Positions 1-10,779 of a DNA stretch of 64,000 nt are shown here, in pieces. The position numbers and the translations under genes were made by a program. Source of the DNA: Rebecca billardiae RCC1528 (Eukaryota; Haptophyta); assembly GCA_965240325.2 (NCBI GenBank), contig OZ251224.1, positions 2,604,001 to 2,668,000 on the forward strand. The letters are read 5' to 3'. The stretch's first letter is position 1; each line of letters begins with the position of its first letter. The notes beneath the pieces are model-generated. The model saw only the letters and a program-made list of their open reading frames with translations. It ran no database searches and was not told the origin of the DNA.

Positions 1-36
1 CGAGCGCAAGTCGTTGCCAACGACCCACCCGCCTCG

Positions 37-924
37 TCACACGAAGTACTCTGGCAGCTTATCATCCGACGTGTCGGCGATATCTTCGCCCTCGCGTGCC
101 GGCTGCGAGCGCGGGTACAGCCGGTACACGTCCTCGTACTCGCCGATCGCCTCTTTGAAGCTCACGGTGAGCGGGACGAGCTCGAGCTCGAGCGGATCGT
201 ACACGACCGCGTGCACGCGCGGCGTCACGCACGAAGCGTCGGGGTCGTCGCGCGTCTGCAGGCGCGCGCGCTGGACGACGCCCGTCTTGAAGACGTTGAG
301 CGTCTGCTCGATCGTGTTGAGCTCGACTAGCCTGCGGTAGCGCTGCTCCTCGTCCTCGATGGCCCTCAGCTGGTCGCGGTGGAGGCGCACGACGTCGCGG
401 ATGTTGCGCAGCCAGTTCTCGAGCGGCGGGTTGTGGTTGGTCTGCTGCATGGCGGCGCGCACGCCGCCGCACTCGTAATGGCCGCACACGATGATGTCCT
501 TCACCTTGAGCACGTCCACAGCGTACGCGATCACCGACATCAGGTTCATATCCGTGTTGACGACGAGGGCCGCAATGTTGCGATGGACGAACACCTCGCC
601 CGGCGCGAGGGCGAGGAGCTGCGAGGCGGGGACGCGCGCGTCGGAGCAGCCGATCCACAAGTACTTGGGCTTGTGCTGCCGTAGCCGCTCGAGCAGCCCT
701 TCCTCCTTGCGCATCTCCTTGGCCCACGCCTTGTTGCGCAGGAAGACCTCCTCCACGGGGTCAAGGCTCGAAGCGCGCTCAGCGGTCGACGCCGGCTCCG
801 GCGCCGTAGGCTTTGGAAGCGGGGGATCCAGGTGCCGCAGGATACGCGGGAGCGGCATCGCACCGCCGAGCCGCGAGCAGAGCAGCACGCAGAGCGCGCA
901 GAGAGGGGCCCAAGCACGTCTCAT
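37..924 (-). CDS. Beta-class carbonic anhydrase, secreted or organelle-targeted
   Basis: Predicted 295-residue zinc enzyme interconverting CO2 and bicarbonate. The beta-CA signature is complete: CSDARVP (zinc Cys plus the Asp-Arg dyad) followed by HYECGG (zinc His and Cys), then the family's typical helical C terminus with WLRNIRDVVRLH and VVYDPLELELV. I chose the ATG at 922-924 because the protein then begins MRRAWAPLCALCVLLCSRLGGA, a convincing hydrophobic signal peptide. The frame stays open upstream to 1095, but those 57 residues look like untranslated leader. In algae with complex plastids such a leader can be the first half of a bipartite plastid signal, so plastid, periplastid space or cell exterior are all possible. 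It would serve a carbon-concentrating role (inference). No intron is visible. It is divergently arranged with SEC31. Confidence 0.93.
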   Translation of the reverse strand: MRRAWAPLCALCVLLCSRLGGAMPLPRILRHLDPPLPKPTAPEPASTAERASSLDPVEEVFLRNKAWAKEMRKEEGLLERLRQHKPKYLWIGCSDARVPASQLLALAPGEVFVHRNIAALVVNTDMNLMSVIAYAVDVLKVKDIIVCGHYECGGVRAAMQQTNHNPPLENWLRNIRDVVRLHRDQLRAIEDEEQRYRRLVELNTIEQTLNVFKTGVVQRARLQTRDDPDASCVTPRVHAVVYDPLELELVPLTVSFKEAIGEYEDVYRLYPRSQPAREGEDIADTSDDKLPEYFV

Positions 925-1849
925 TCCGATGGGCACGGGGAAGCGTCCACGCGCGAGGCGATGAGCCGTCGATGATGAAGCTGATTGCGTCGCCTGTGTC
1001 GTCCGCCCGGCGGCCGTGAGACGAAAGGCTCGAGTCTCGACGCGACTTTCTCGTGCCGGAACGAACCTCACGATGGCGACACTTTTCACAAGCACAGAGC
1101 AAGAAACAGGCGGTGCAAGTCACCGGCACATGACCGAGGCGATCGCGCGCTGACGCGCCGAGGAGCCCGCAAACCTCGCTGCGAATCCGCCGCCCGAGCA
1201 GCGATCGTCCTCTCGGCCGAGTGCGGCTTCAGTGCTTCGCGTGCGCCCGTGGTAGGGCAAGGAGCTGAGCAAGGACGAGCAGGTCATGCGCGCGCGCGCG
1301 TGAGTGGAACTCGCTCGTCGATGCTTCATCGCACGCCGCCACCCTTCGACGCCGGGTGGCTAGGGCAGCGGCGGCGGCGCGCGAGAGTGCATGATTGACC
1401 GCGCGGGGTGCCGGCTGCTCACCACGCGTGCGCGCTCGGGCTGGCTGCGGCGCAGTGTGAGGTCGCGCACAAGTGCACACGTGACTGCGCGAATGCGGCG
1501 TGGAAGGCCGAGCACAAGGCCGCGTGCCAGAGCGGCGCTGCGCGCGCGGAGGCGCAGGGCGTGTGACCGGACCGTGCGCTCCGTTTGCTCTCAGCTAGCT
1601 GCGTCGTATCGTCCGATCGCTTCTGCCACTGCCTTGGGCCGGTGTGCATGCTCGAGCGAGTTCGGCGGCTCGACGCCTCTCAACCGCGCGGGGTCCGGGT
1701 GGCCCAACGCGCATCCTGAGGCTTTGTCCGGTCTCGGTGCCACGCAAGGCACCAACAGCGCCGCAGCTTTCGGCGGCAGCTCGGCGCGCGCGGCTCAGGC
1801 ACCAGCTGCCAACGCTCCTCGCGAGGGGCGCGGTGCGTGGCGGGCAGGC
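925..1849. other. Intergenic region between divergent genes
   Basis: About 925 bases between the carbonic anhydrase start and the SEC31 start. It is GC-rich, and open frames here have no recognisable protein features. It presumably holds both promoters and 5' leaders. No TATA-like element stands out. Confidence 0.5.
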
Positions 1850-4800
1850 ATGTCGAAGCTCAAGTCTGTGAGCCGTTCCGGCACCGTTGCCTGGTCGACC
1901 TCCGCCGAGCGGCCTGGCCTGCTCGCGGCGGGTACGGTCGCGGGCGCGATCGATGACAGCTTTGAGAGCACTGCGCAGCTCGAGATCTTCAACCTCGAGC
2001 TGGCCTCGCCGAGCGCGGAGATGCCGCTGCTGGGCAGCGTGACGACGAGCGAGCGCTTCCAGCGGCTCGCGTGGGGTACCGGCGTCGACACCGCCTCGTA
2101 CCCGCTCGGCGTGCTCGCGGGCGGCATGGTCGACGGCTCGATCAAGATCTTCAACGCAAGCAAGATTGTGGACGGCGCGGAGGGCGAGGCGCTGGTGGCG
2201 ACGGTGAGCAAGCACCACGGCCCCGTGCGCGGCCTCGAGTTCAACTGGAACCAGCCCAACCTGCTCGCCTCCGGCGCGTCGGACGCGGACATGTACATCA
2301 TTGACGTCTCGCAGCCGGCGACGCCGACGTTTTACACCGCGGGCCAGCGCACGGGCGGGCCGGGCGGCGCGGACATCTCGTGCGTGGCGTGGAACCGCAA
2401 GGTGCACCACATCCTCGCCTCCACCTCGCACTCGGGCCAGACCGTCGTGTGGGACCTCAAGCTCAAGCGGCCAGTGATCTCGTTCAACGACCCGAACAAC
2501 AAGACGCAGCGCAACTCGGTCGTGTGCTGGAACCCCGAAGTGGTGCGTGCGTGCGTGTGTGCGTGCGTGCCGCGCGGCGCGGCGGGGAGGTGGCGTGGCG
2601 GGACGGCGCGGCGCGAGAGCCCGCCGCTGGGGGTGTCGCACGCACGCCCGCTTGCGCGCCGCGCGCGCCCGCGGGCTCGCGGCGCCGCGCGCGCGCGCGA
2701 GGGGTCAGACCACCCACCCGCTCTGGCCACGCCCGCACGCGCGCCGCGCGCCGCGCGCCGGCTCGCAGGCGACGCAAGTGCTCGTCGCGTCCGAGGACGA
2801 CCAGTACCCGCTGCTGCAGATGTGGGACCTCCGCAACGCGTTTGCGCCCGTCGCCGAGCTGCGCGGGCACACGAAGGGCATCCTCGCGGCGTCGTGGTGC
2901 CCCTTCGACAACGGCCTGCTCCTCTCGGCGGGCAAGGACAACCGCACGCTCTGCTGGGACCCGCTGGCCGGGCAGGTCCTGTGCGAGGTGCGGCGGCGCG
3001 CCGCGCGCGCGCGGCCTCCATCGCGCGCCAGCCGGGCAGACGCCGCGCGGCTCGCGCCGTGCAGGCCGCGGCGGCCGCCGCGCCACGCCGGCAGATGTGA
3101 GTCTTGTGAAGCTCACTCTCTCTCTCTCTCGCGTCCGCGCGCGCGCCCGCCCGCACACGCCGCCGCGCGCGCCCGCGCCGCCCGTGCCGCGCAGCTGCCG
3201 GCGAGTGCGAACTGGAACTTCGACGTGCAGTGGTCGCCGTGCATCCCGGCGGTCCTGTCAACCGGCTCGTTTGACGGACAGGTGGCCGTGTACTCTCTGA
3301 CGGACTGCGCGCCGCAGGGCGACGGGTGGACGGGCCACCCGGGCGCGGAGCCGGCGCACGGGATGCGCCGCGCGCCCAAGTGGCTGCAGCGGCCGTGCGG
3401 CGCGTCGTTCGGCTTCGGCGGCCAGCTCGTCACCTTTGCGCCGCAGCCTGCCGCGCCCGGCGCCGCCGCGCCGCGGCCCACCGTCCAGGCGCTCCAGGTG
3501 GCCACGGGCTCGGACACGGTGCAGCGCGCGGCGCAGCTCGCGGAGGCGCTCGAGAGCGGAGACGTGAACACGCTGTGCAAGGCGAAGGTGGAGGCGGCGA
3601 CGACCGAGTCGGACAAGGCGGTCTGGGGCCTTCTCGCCGTGCTCTCGTCCGCCGACGCGCGACAGGAGTTGATCGAATTCCTCAGGCCGGTCGAGGGCGA
3701 GGGTGCGGACGCGGCGGCGGAGCAGGCGGGCCCGACCGACGGCGGCGCCGACGCGGGCGCGTCCGCCACCAACGGCGTGGCGCTCGACGCGGACGCGGCG
3801 AGCTCGCTCGCCGCGCTGGCGCTCGCCGACGGCGGCGCCGAGCTCGCGCCCAGCGCGCCCGCCGCCGCGCCCGCCAAGCCGCCGCGCCCCGCGCCGCCGC
3901 CGCCGCCGCCGCCGAGCGTCGCGCCCGCGCTCGAGGCCAGGCTCCGGCGCTCGCTGGTCGCGGGCTCCTTCGAGACGGCCGTCGACATGTGCGTCGAGCA
4001 CGGCCACATGGCGGAGGCGCTGGTGCTCGCCGCGTCGGGCGGCCCCGAGCTGTGGGCGCGCGCTCGTGACATCCTCCTCACCTCGCACCCGGCGCCCTTC
4101 ATGCGCGTGCTCTCGGCCGTGGTGCACCAGTCGTTTGGGGAGCTGGTCGCCGAGTCGCCGCTCTCGCAGTGGCGCGAGACGCTGGCGATCCTCAACACGT
4201 ACGCGGCGGACCACGAGCTGGCGGAGCTGTGCAACCGGCTGGCGCTGCGGCTGCAGGACGAGGGCGGCGACAAAGAGACGGCGATGCTCTGTTTCATGTG
4301 CGCGGGCAACGTCGAAGCGACCACGCTGCTGTGGCTGGACGCGCTGCGTGGCCAGCTCGACGCGGCGGCGGCCGGCACGGCCGCCGCCGAGCGGCACGCG
4401 CCGCTGGTGGCCTTCATCGAGCGCCTCCTCGTCTTCCGCCGGGTGACGGCGGACTCGGGCGCGGGCGCACCCGCTGAGGTCCACGAGCGGCTGGCTCAGT
4501 ACGCGGAGCTGCTCGCCGCGCAGGGCTCGTTTGCGCACGCTCTCGGCGCGCTGCACGCGTCAGGCGGCGGTGGCACGCCCGACGCGGGCGGCGAGGGCGA
4601 CGGCACCTCGGCGGAGGTCGCGCTGCTGCGCTACCGGCTGCACTTCTCGGGCAAGCTGGACATGCGCGGAGTGCAGCCGCCGCCCGCGCCCTTTGCCTTT
4701 GTGCATGTCGGCATGGCCCCGGCGCCGCCCGCGCCCTCGCCGCGCGCGGCGGCCGGCGGCGCGCAGGGCGGGATGGGCGGCGCGCGCCAGCCAACTGGGA

Positions 4801-6217
4801 TGGAGGCGCAGTCTGAGCTCTTCGCTCAGCCGCAGGGCGCGGCGGCCGGTGGGATGGGCGCGGCGCAGCCGCAGCCGCGCGCGGCGGGCGCGGGCGGCTA
4901 CTACGCCCAGCAACAGCCGGCGCCGAGCGCGCCGCAGCCCGCGTACGGCGGCGGCGCGCAGCAGCCGGGCATGGCGCAGGGCGGAGGCTACGGTGGCGGC
5001 GGCTATGGCGCGCCCGCGCCGCAGCCGCAGCCGGCCGCTGCGTATGGCGGCGGCTACGGTGCGCAGCCACAGCCGCCGGTCGCGGGCGGCTACGGCGGCG
5101 CAGGCGCGTACGGCTCGCAGCCGCAGCAGCCGCCGGCGCAGCCGAGTCCGGGCGGAGGGTACTACGGCCAGCCGCAGCCGCAGCCGCCGCAGCCGCCGCC
5201 TGCTCAGCCGGCGCACGCCTACGGCGCGGCGACCCCCGGTGGGTACGGCGGGGCGCCGGGCTACGGCGCGCAGCCGCAGCACGGCGCGGCGCCCGGCTAC
5301 GGCGCGCAGCCGCAGCAGCCGCCGCCGCAGCCCGCCGCGCCGCAGCAGCCGCCGCAGCCGATCAACGTGTTCACACCGGTCGCGCCGCCGCCGTCGCAGC
5401 CGGCGTCGCAGCCATCGCCCGGCCTGCAGCCGACGCCCGCCGCGCCGCCGCAGCCGCCGCCGCAGCCCGCGCCACAGGTGGGCGCTAGAGCGCGCGCGAG
5501 CACGTCGCGGGTGGCGCCCGCGCGCCCGCGCGCGCGAGGGGGCGCGTCGACCGCGCCAACGACCCACCGCGCCCTCGCGCCCCGCGCCCCCGCCCGCCGC
5601 GCGCGTCCGCGCGCCGCGCAGCGCATGGCCGACGCCGACACGTCGTCCGTCACTGGCAACAACCTGGTGGTGGTCCGCACGCTCAACTCGATCATGGATA
5701 GCTTGCTCGCGAGCGCGCCGACGCCGGTGCGCGCGGCGTGCGCCGGCGCGCGCGTGCGCCGCGGCCCCGCGCCGTGCCGCCGCTCACGCCTGCGCCCTCC
5801 CGGACCCGCCCGGACTCCCGGCCTCTCGGCCGGACTATGGGCAGATGGAGAAGCGCAAGCTGGAGGACGTCTCCAAGCGGCTCGGCGCGCTGCTCGTCAA
5901 GCTGAACAACAACGACGTCACGCCCGCCGTGTGCGAGCGGCTGTATCACATCTCGCAGGGTGAGCCGACGGGCCGCGTGCGCCGCGCGTGCACCCCGCGC
6001 GCGTGGCCGCGACGGCTGCGCGTGCGATGGCTGACGCGTGCCCGCCCCGCGCGCTGGCGCCCCTTGCCGTGCGCGCGCGCGCGCAGCGCTGTCTGCTGGC
6101 GACTATCGCACGGCCCTGCAGCTCCACGTCGAGATCACGACCTCAGACTGGGCAGACAATGGCACGTGGCTGGTCGGTCTCAAGCGTATGATCGAGTCGC
6201 TGTCCAAGGGCAAGTGA
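1850..6217 (+). CDS. SEC31: COPII outer-coat protein SEC31, six exons
   Basis: Predicted 1,181-residue scaffold subunit of the COPII cage that drives ER-to-Golgi vesicle budding. Exons are 1850-2542, 2769-2987, 3195-5477, 5622-5726, 5845-5959 and 6087-6217, all GT-AG. Phases close exactly and rebuild conserved motifs across junctions (WNPE-V/ATQV, CE/LPASANWNFDVQW, HISQ-A/LSAGDY). The N terminus is a WD40 beta-propeller (WDLRNAFAPVAELRGHTKGI, LSAGKDNRTLCWDP, STGSFDGQVAVYS). An alpha-solenoid follows (LCNRLALRLQDEGG, AMLCFMCAGNVEATTLLW). Next is a long Pro/Gln/Gly/Tyr-rich linker (roughly 4680-5475), the segment that in SEC31 contacts SEC23. The last part is the conserved C-terminal helical domain (KRKLEDVSKRLGALLVKLNNND, LQLHVEITTSDW). 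The start is the ATG of MSKLKSVSRSG, which matches SEC31 N termini; the open frame from 1391 is leader. Length is ordinary for the family. Confidence 0.95.
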
Positions 6218-6806
6218 TCCGCCGCCCTGCCGCCGTGGCCGCGCCGCTGCAAGCGCGCGTGACCTGAGTCCTGTCACCTGTGAGCCGGCTGTGTCGTCCG
6301 TGGTCAGGGTGGGTTCGCGTGGGGCTTCACGTGCGGCGACGCTCGCGCGCCGACCACGGGTGATCAGCCCGGGCGCTGGTCGGAGCCTCGCCTGCGGCAC
6401 GTGCCGTCGCGCAATGGGTTCGCAGTGCGCAGCCTCCAGGACGGTGCATTGCAAAGCATCGATCGACGGCGCCTCACTGCCACTGGCTCAGGCCGGCACG
6501 GGCGGGACAGGCCGGGGCGCTCGTCGCTGGGAGTGCCGGGGCCCGTGCCCGTGCGGCGTGCCAGCCGGGTGGGACACTGTGGAAGTCTGAGTCTCAGGCA
6601 ATTACACGCGTAGTACTATCATAGCACACACGCGAGTACTCGTAGTCCCGAAGTTGCTCATCCTAAGAGCTGTGCTATGAGCATCATATCGGCTGACAGT
6701 GTGGCACTGTCATGCCCGGGCTACGACGAGCCGCCGTCGAGCGCGGAGCGGAGGGGATTTGGGGAAGCGCCGTTCCCGCAGAAGAGCGGCAAGGCCAGCC
6801 AGAACG
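6218..6806. other. Intergenic, no gene seen
   Basis: About 590 bases between two genes on the same strand. I see no conserved protein, RNA or strong repeat. It should hold the SEC31 3' end and the promoter of the next gene. Confidence 0.4.
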
Positions 6807-7910
6807 ATGGCGGCCGCCCTCGTGGCGTTCGTGGTCGGCTCGCTGCATGCGCACAGGGCAGGCCATGCGCACGCTCTCTGGGCACGGCACGTCCCCACTC
6901 GTCTCTTGCGCATGCGAGCAGACGAGGCCGCGCCCACGACCTCCCCGTCCGACGACGGCGCGGTGCACAGGCCGCCGGGAGCGTTGCAGGACGTGCGCGA
7001 GCGGAAGCTCAAGGACGTGAGCGGCCTCATGTCACTTCCGGAGGCGCGGGACGACGGGCCGTGGCTCATGCGGCTCAACTACATGGCGCCTGAGCAGTCG
7101 TATCGCTTCTCCGATGCCATCCGCAGCGCCCGCGCCGACGGTCGACTCGCCATCGTCGCCGACCTCGCACGTCGCACCGGCGCTGACGGCCCTGAGCTGC
7201 GCCCGGCCGGCAGCGACTTGGCCGCCGAGGCGAGAGCGCTGCACGCGCTGGGCGTGTGCGCCTTCGTGGCGAGTGTGGACAGCGGGCTGCACGGCGCGAG
7301 CCCCTATGACCTCGACGAGCTCACCCGCGCCCTCGACGGGCCGGACTCGAGCACGCGCGCCCGCGCGCCGCCGGTCGCCGCCGACGAGAGCGTGCTCCAC
7401 CCGCTGCAGGCGGCGCAGCTGGTCGAGTGTGGCGCGAGCGCGGTGGTGCTCGTGGCCTCGCTCGTGGGGCCTGAGCTGGAGGATCTGCTCAACACGTGCA
7501 CAGTCATCGGCGCCGAGGCGCTCGTCGAGGTGCACACCACTGACGAACTCCTGCTCGCCCTCGAGAGCGGCGCGACAGCTGTGCTCGTCAACCGACGCTC
7601 GCGCGGCACGGGCGCTCTCGACGACAGCGCGGCGCTGCGGCTCGGCGCGCTGATCCCGGGGCACGTCCTCTCCCTCGCAACGGGCGGCTACGGCGCGCAG
7701 ACGAGCGAGAGCGAGTTCGAGCAGCTCCTCCAGGCGGGCTATGACGGCGTGCTCCTCGGCGCAGCGCTCGTGGCCGCTCCGCCCACGGCACGTCAGCAAG
7801 CAGCCGAGGGCGGCGCGGTGACTGATCCGGCAGCCGTGATCCAATGCGCGCTGTCGCCCGTGCTCGAGCAGCGAGCCATCTCGTGGGGGACATACGGTGG
7901 CGAAGGGTGA
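6807..7910 (+). CDS. Indole-3-glycerol-phosphate synthase-like TIM barrel, catalytic residues degenerate
   Basis: Predicted 367-residue single-exon protein. The overall IGPS pattern is readable: SYRFSDAIRSA before strand 1, LHALGVCAFVASVDSGLHGAS around strand 2, HPLQAAQLVECGASAVVLVASLVGPELEDLLN around strands 3-4, GAEALVEVHTTDELLLALESG with the conserved EVH, VLVNRRSRG in place of NRNL, and GYDGVLLGAALV at the end. The positions that carry the catalytic Glu-Lys pair in IGPS (EVKKASPS-type motif) read ADLARRTGA. The active-site Lys of the CKEFVV motif is absent, and the late GESG motif reads ATGG. It may therefore be a non-catalytic relative or have a changed activity. The ATG at 6807 gives MAAALVAFVVGSLHAHRAGHA, a plausible secretory/plastid leader; the frame is open from 6699. 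It could work with a true plastid IGPS elsewhere in the genome (inference). Confidence 0.75.
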   Translation: MAAALVAFVVGSLHAHRAGHAHALWARHVPTRLLRMRADEAAPTTSPSDDGAVHRPPGALQDVRERKLKDVSGLMSLPEARDDGPWLMRLNYMAPEQSYRFSDAIRSARADGRLAIVADLARRTGADGPELRPAGSDLAAEARALHALGVCAFVASVDSGLHGASPYDLDELTRALDGPDSSTRARAPPVAADESVLHPLQAAQLVECGASAVVLVASLVGPELEDLLNTCTVIGAEALVEVHTTDELLLALESGATAVLVNRRSRGTGALDDSAALRLGALIPGHVLSLATGGYGAQTSESEFEQLLQAGYDGVLLGAALVAAPPTARQQAAEGGAVTDPAAVIQCALSPVLEQRAISWGTYGGEG

Positions 7911-8855
7911 GCCGTCCGCTGCGTCCCGTCCGCTGATGTCGTCGAGCTTCGAGCAGGGTAGGCTGAGCAGACCGGATCGCCTTGCCACTGCCTGCGGCCG
8001 GTTGCGCTTGGCCTTGCGCGCGGCTCAACAAGGCTCGTTCATTCGGGGCGTCTCGCTCTACGACGCGGCGCGGTGGAGGGCGAGGTGGAAGGCCCGATTG
8101 CATAGCCGTACGAGCACGCATTCCGGAATTGCTGGCCGCGACCCAGCTTCGAGCTGCAGCAGCCGTGCCGCGGCCAGAGCAGGCTGAGCCGAGCGCCCGC
8201 ATGCAGCCGTGCCAGGCTGGCCAGCGGCCGCCCGGCCGGGCGCACCCGCGCCCGCGGCCGCGGGGCTCAGGGCGCTCAGGCCTCAGCCCGAGTGAGCCCG
8301 GCTCGGCTCGGCCGCCCGTGGCGCGCCACGCGGCGGTGAATGTTAAGAAAGCATCAGCGCGGGGCGAGGCGTGCAGTTCCTCAAGCGGCATATATCGTCG
8401 TCGTCACGGCGGACTACTACTCCGTGAGTACTGGCGTGCACTGCCGCGCCGCCATTGAATTTGAATATATTATTTATTGATGATTTCGATATCGGGCAAA
8501 TGATATTTCGGCTGCGCGCCATGCGGCTGCGCGGCATTGCGCGCGCATAATGCATATATGATTCGCGGTCAGATCAGAGACAGAGTAGACATCAGATCGT
8601 CAGATGACACGGCGATTTCCAGGTTCGCGCCGTCAGCCGTCACGACTGCTGCAGCGGCCGCACCGCGGCACCTGGTTGAAGCGGTCAGAGCGGACAAGTT
8701 ACTGAGTACCGGCAGGTCCGGTGACGCTCAGCCACGCTCACTGCTGTAGTCGCATGGCGCGCTCACAGTGACATTGTGAAGTGCGGCCCCGAACCACACC
8801 ACGGTCCGCGCTCCGCGGCACTCCACGCGTGGTGGCGCCGCCCCGGCCCGCGCCG
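7911..8855. other. Intergenic between convergent genes
   Basis: About 945 bases containing two 3' ends. GC-rich except for an AT-rich pocket near 8455-8570, unusual in this sequence. No supported gene or RNA. Confidence 0.4.
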
Positions 8856-10553
8856 TCATACTCGATCCGGAGAGCCGCCCGGGCGGAGCGGCTGCGGCTC
8901 GGGCGAGCTGCGCGAGCACGAGCCGTATGCAGGGTGCACGAGCATCTGCTGGCTGCTCGACGTGCCCAGGGCGGTGCGGTTGAACTCGTGCACGAGGCAC
9001 GGCAGCCGGAAGAGGTCCACCGCCCAGCCCACGCCCAGGAAGCCGACGGTGCAGCAGTGGCCGAGCGCCCAGCGGTAGCGACCCAGGTACCAGTGGTGCA
9101 GGCCGAATAGAATCCCAAGCGGCGAGAGGCACATCACATACAGGTCAACAATGTCGCGCGGCAGGTCGGGCTCCGCCCAGCCGTGCCGCGCGCGGTGCAC
9201 GAGCAGCGGCATGCGCAGCAGATCCATCGCGTAGCCCACGCCCATCAGCCCGAACGTGAGCAGGTAGAGCACGCCCCACTTGTGCCGGCCCAGGTAGAAC
9301 CAGTGCAGGCCGAGCCAGCCGAGCCCGATCCCGAGGATGTACGCGTCGAGTAGCGTCGGCTGCGCGCCCTCGTCCTTCGGGGCCGAGGGCGACTCGAGCT
9401 GCAGCGACTCGTACGACGGCGGCGGCTCGAGCTCGGGCGGCGCGGGCGTGCCCGACACCACGCTCCCGGGCACAACCGTCGCCTGCAAGATGGGCGGCGC
9501 AGTGGGCGCCGGCAGCGGCGCTGCGCGCTTGTCCGCGCTGGACGCGCCGTGCGCGGCGAGCGAGCCGGGCGAGGCCGCGTCGTCGTCGTCGTCGTCTGCG
9601 TCGGCGCGGCCGGCCTCGAGCGCGGCCATCTTGCTCGGCTTCGCCGGCGCGGCCTGCGTGTGCGTGTGCGTGTACCGCACGACCAGCGTCGAGCGCTCGC
9701 GGCACTCCTTGTTGGAGCAGTACCCGCGGCCGTAACCTCGTTTGGTGGCGCCGCACAGGTGGCATCGCTCGCGCGCGACGGCTTTGCCCGAGGTGGGAGG
9801 CGCGCTGGAGCCGGGCACGCCGGAGCTGCCCGCGCCGGAGCTACCCGTGCCGCCCGCGCTGCTGCTGCCCGCCGCGCCGCTGCTGCTGCCGCCCTCGTGT
9901 GACGCGCAGTCTGAAGATTCCTTCGCGCGCTTCTCGGGGGCGTGGTCGGCGGTGATGTAACGCTCGACCTCGCGGCGCTTGCCGCCGCGGCTCGGCGCGA
10001 CGACGACGACCGGGCTGGAGCCTGGCTGGCGCTGTGAGGCCGTCGCGACCACCGTCGCCACCGGCGCCGTGCTGCACGCAACCGCTTGAGCGATTGGCTG
10101 CGCGATCGGCGGCGGTCCTCCCGCCGCGGTCGCCGAGTGCGCCGCTGAGCGCGGCGAGGGCACGCCGTCGACAGGTGGCTGCGTATCGGCGCCGATAAGG
10201 TCGCTGAGGAACGCCGAGAGCGCCGCGTCGTCCGCGTCGCGCAGCACCTCGGGTGTGAGCAGCCCGACGATGTCCTCTGGGATCAAGTTCTCGTCAACCG
10301 CGTCGCGCAGCTCCTGAAGCGGATCGACGAAGCCGGTGTCGGTGTCGGCCTGAGTGCTCCCACTGATCACGTCACCGCTCACCGTCTGGTGGGACGATGA
10401 GCCATGCTCGGGGGACGAGCCTTGCATGAAGTGCGGCTCGGGCGTGAACGCCGACCTGCCTTGTGCCGTTCGTGCCGGCGGCGGTCCTCTTCGTTTCCGG
10501 CTCATACAACATACCCGCATCCTAATCAAACCCGCGCGCGGACGACCGGTCAA
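8856..10553 (-). CDS. Membrane protein with two TM2 domains and an N-terminal Cys cluster
   Basis: Predicted single-exon protein of about 565 residues. The C-terminal third contains two consecutive TM2-type helical hairpins. The first runs LLDAYILGIGLGWLGLHWFYLG, then WGVLYLLTFGLMGVGYAMDLLR. The second runs LYVMCLSPLGILFGLHHWYLGR, then WALGHCCTVGFLGVGWAVDLFR. Both carry the family's G-x-x-G-x-H-x-FYLG-like core and a DLxRLP/DLLRMP end. TM2 proteins are small membrane proteins of unsettled function. The N-terminal two thirds are low-complexity with an isolated CHLCGATKRGYGRGYCSNKEC cluster that could bind zinc, and an acidic DDDDDD run. A Thr-His tandem (THTHTHTQ) comes from a GT microsatellite. 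Start codon uncertain: ATGs at 10553 and 10505 (MSRKRRG) are both possible. Neighbour AK7 lies on the same strand, upstream. Confidence 0.78.
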   Translation of the reverse strand: MTGRPRAGLIRMRVCCMSRKRRGPPPARTAQGRSAFTPEPHFMQGSSPEHGSSSHQTVSGDVISGSTQADTDTGFVDPLQELRDAVDENLIPEDIVGLLTPEVLRDADDAALSAFLSDLIGADTQPPVDGVPSPRSAAHSATAAGGPPPIAQPIAQAVACSTAPVATVVATASQRQPGSSPVVVVAPSRGGKRREVERYITADHAPEKRAKESSDCASHEGGSSSGAAGSSSAGGTGSSGAGSSGVPGSSAPPTSGKAVARERCHLCGATKRGYGRGYCSNKECRERSTLVVRYTHTHTQAAPAKPSKMAALEAGRADADDDDDDAASPGSLAAHGASSADKRAAPLPAPTAPPILQATVVPGSVVSGTPAPPELEPPPSYESLQLESPSAPKDEGAQPTLLDAYILGIGLGWLGLHWFYLGRHKWGVLYLLTFGLMGVGYAMDLLRMPLLVHRARHGWAEPDLPRDIVDLYVMCLSPLGILFGLHHWYLGRYRWALGHCCTVGFLGVGWAVDLFRLPCLVHEFNRTALGTSSSQQMLVHPAYGSCSRSSPEPQPLRPGGSPDRV

Positions 10554-10779
10554 CAGCTATCAGCCCGGGGAAGCTTTCGCGGAAGTTTTGCTTTGACGAC
10601 TGGTCTTTTGATGAAGCCGGACCCGGACCCTTTCTCGCGGCTGCGCACCCCACTCGACGCCTCGGCTTCGAGTCTCGACGGCCGAGTGGCGTCACGTCTC
10701 GCCACATGGCACCGGCTCTCAGCTGTCGGCTGTCGGGACCAACGCGGCCGACCACCCGCCTCGCACCCCCGAGCGCTCG

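Noticed and set aside
3113-5567. Long minus-strand open frames opposite SEC31
   Set aside because: They mirror the GC-rich codon pattern of SEC31, have no recognisable domain, and the sense strand has conserved SEC31 motifs throughout.
7588-8391. Minus-strand frame overlapping the IGPS-like 3' end
   Set aside because: Arg-rich with no domain; the sense strand contains the conserved barrel motifs.
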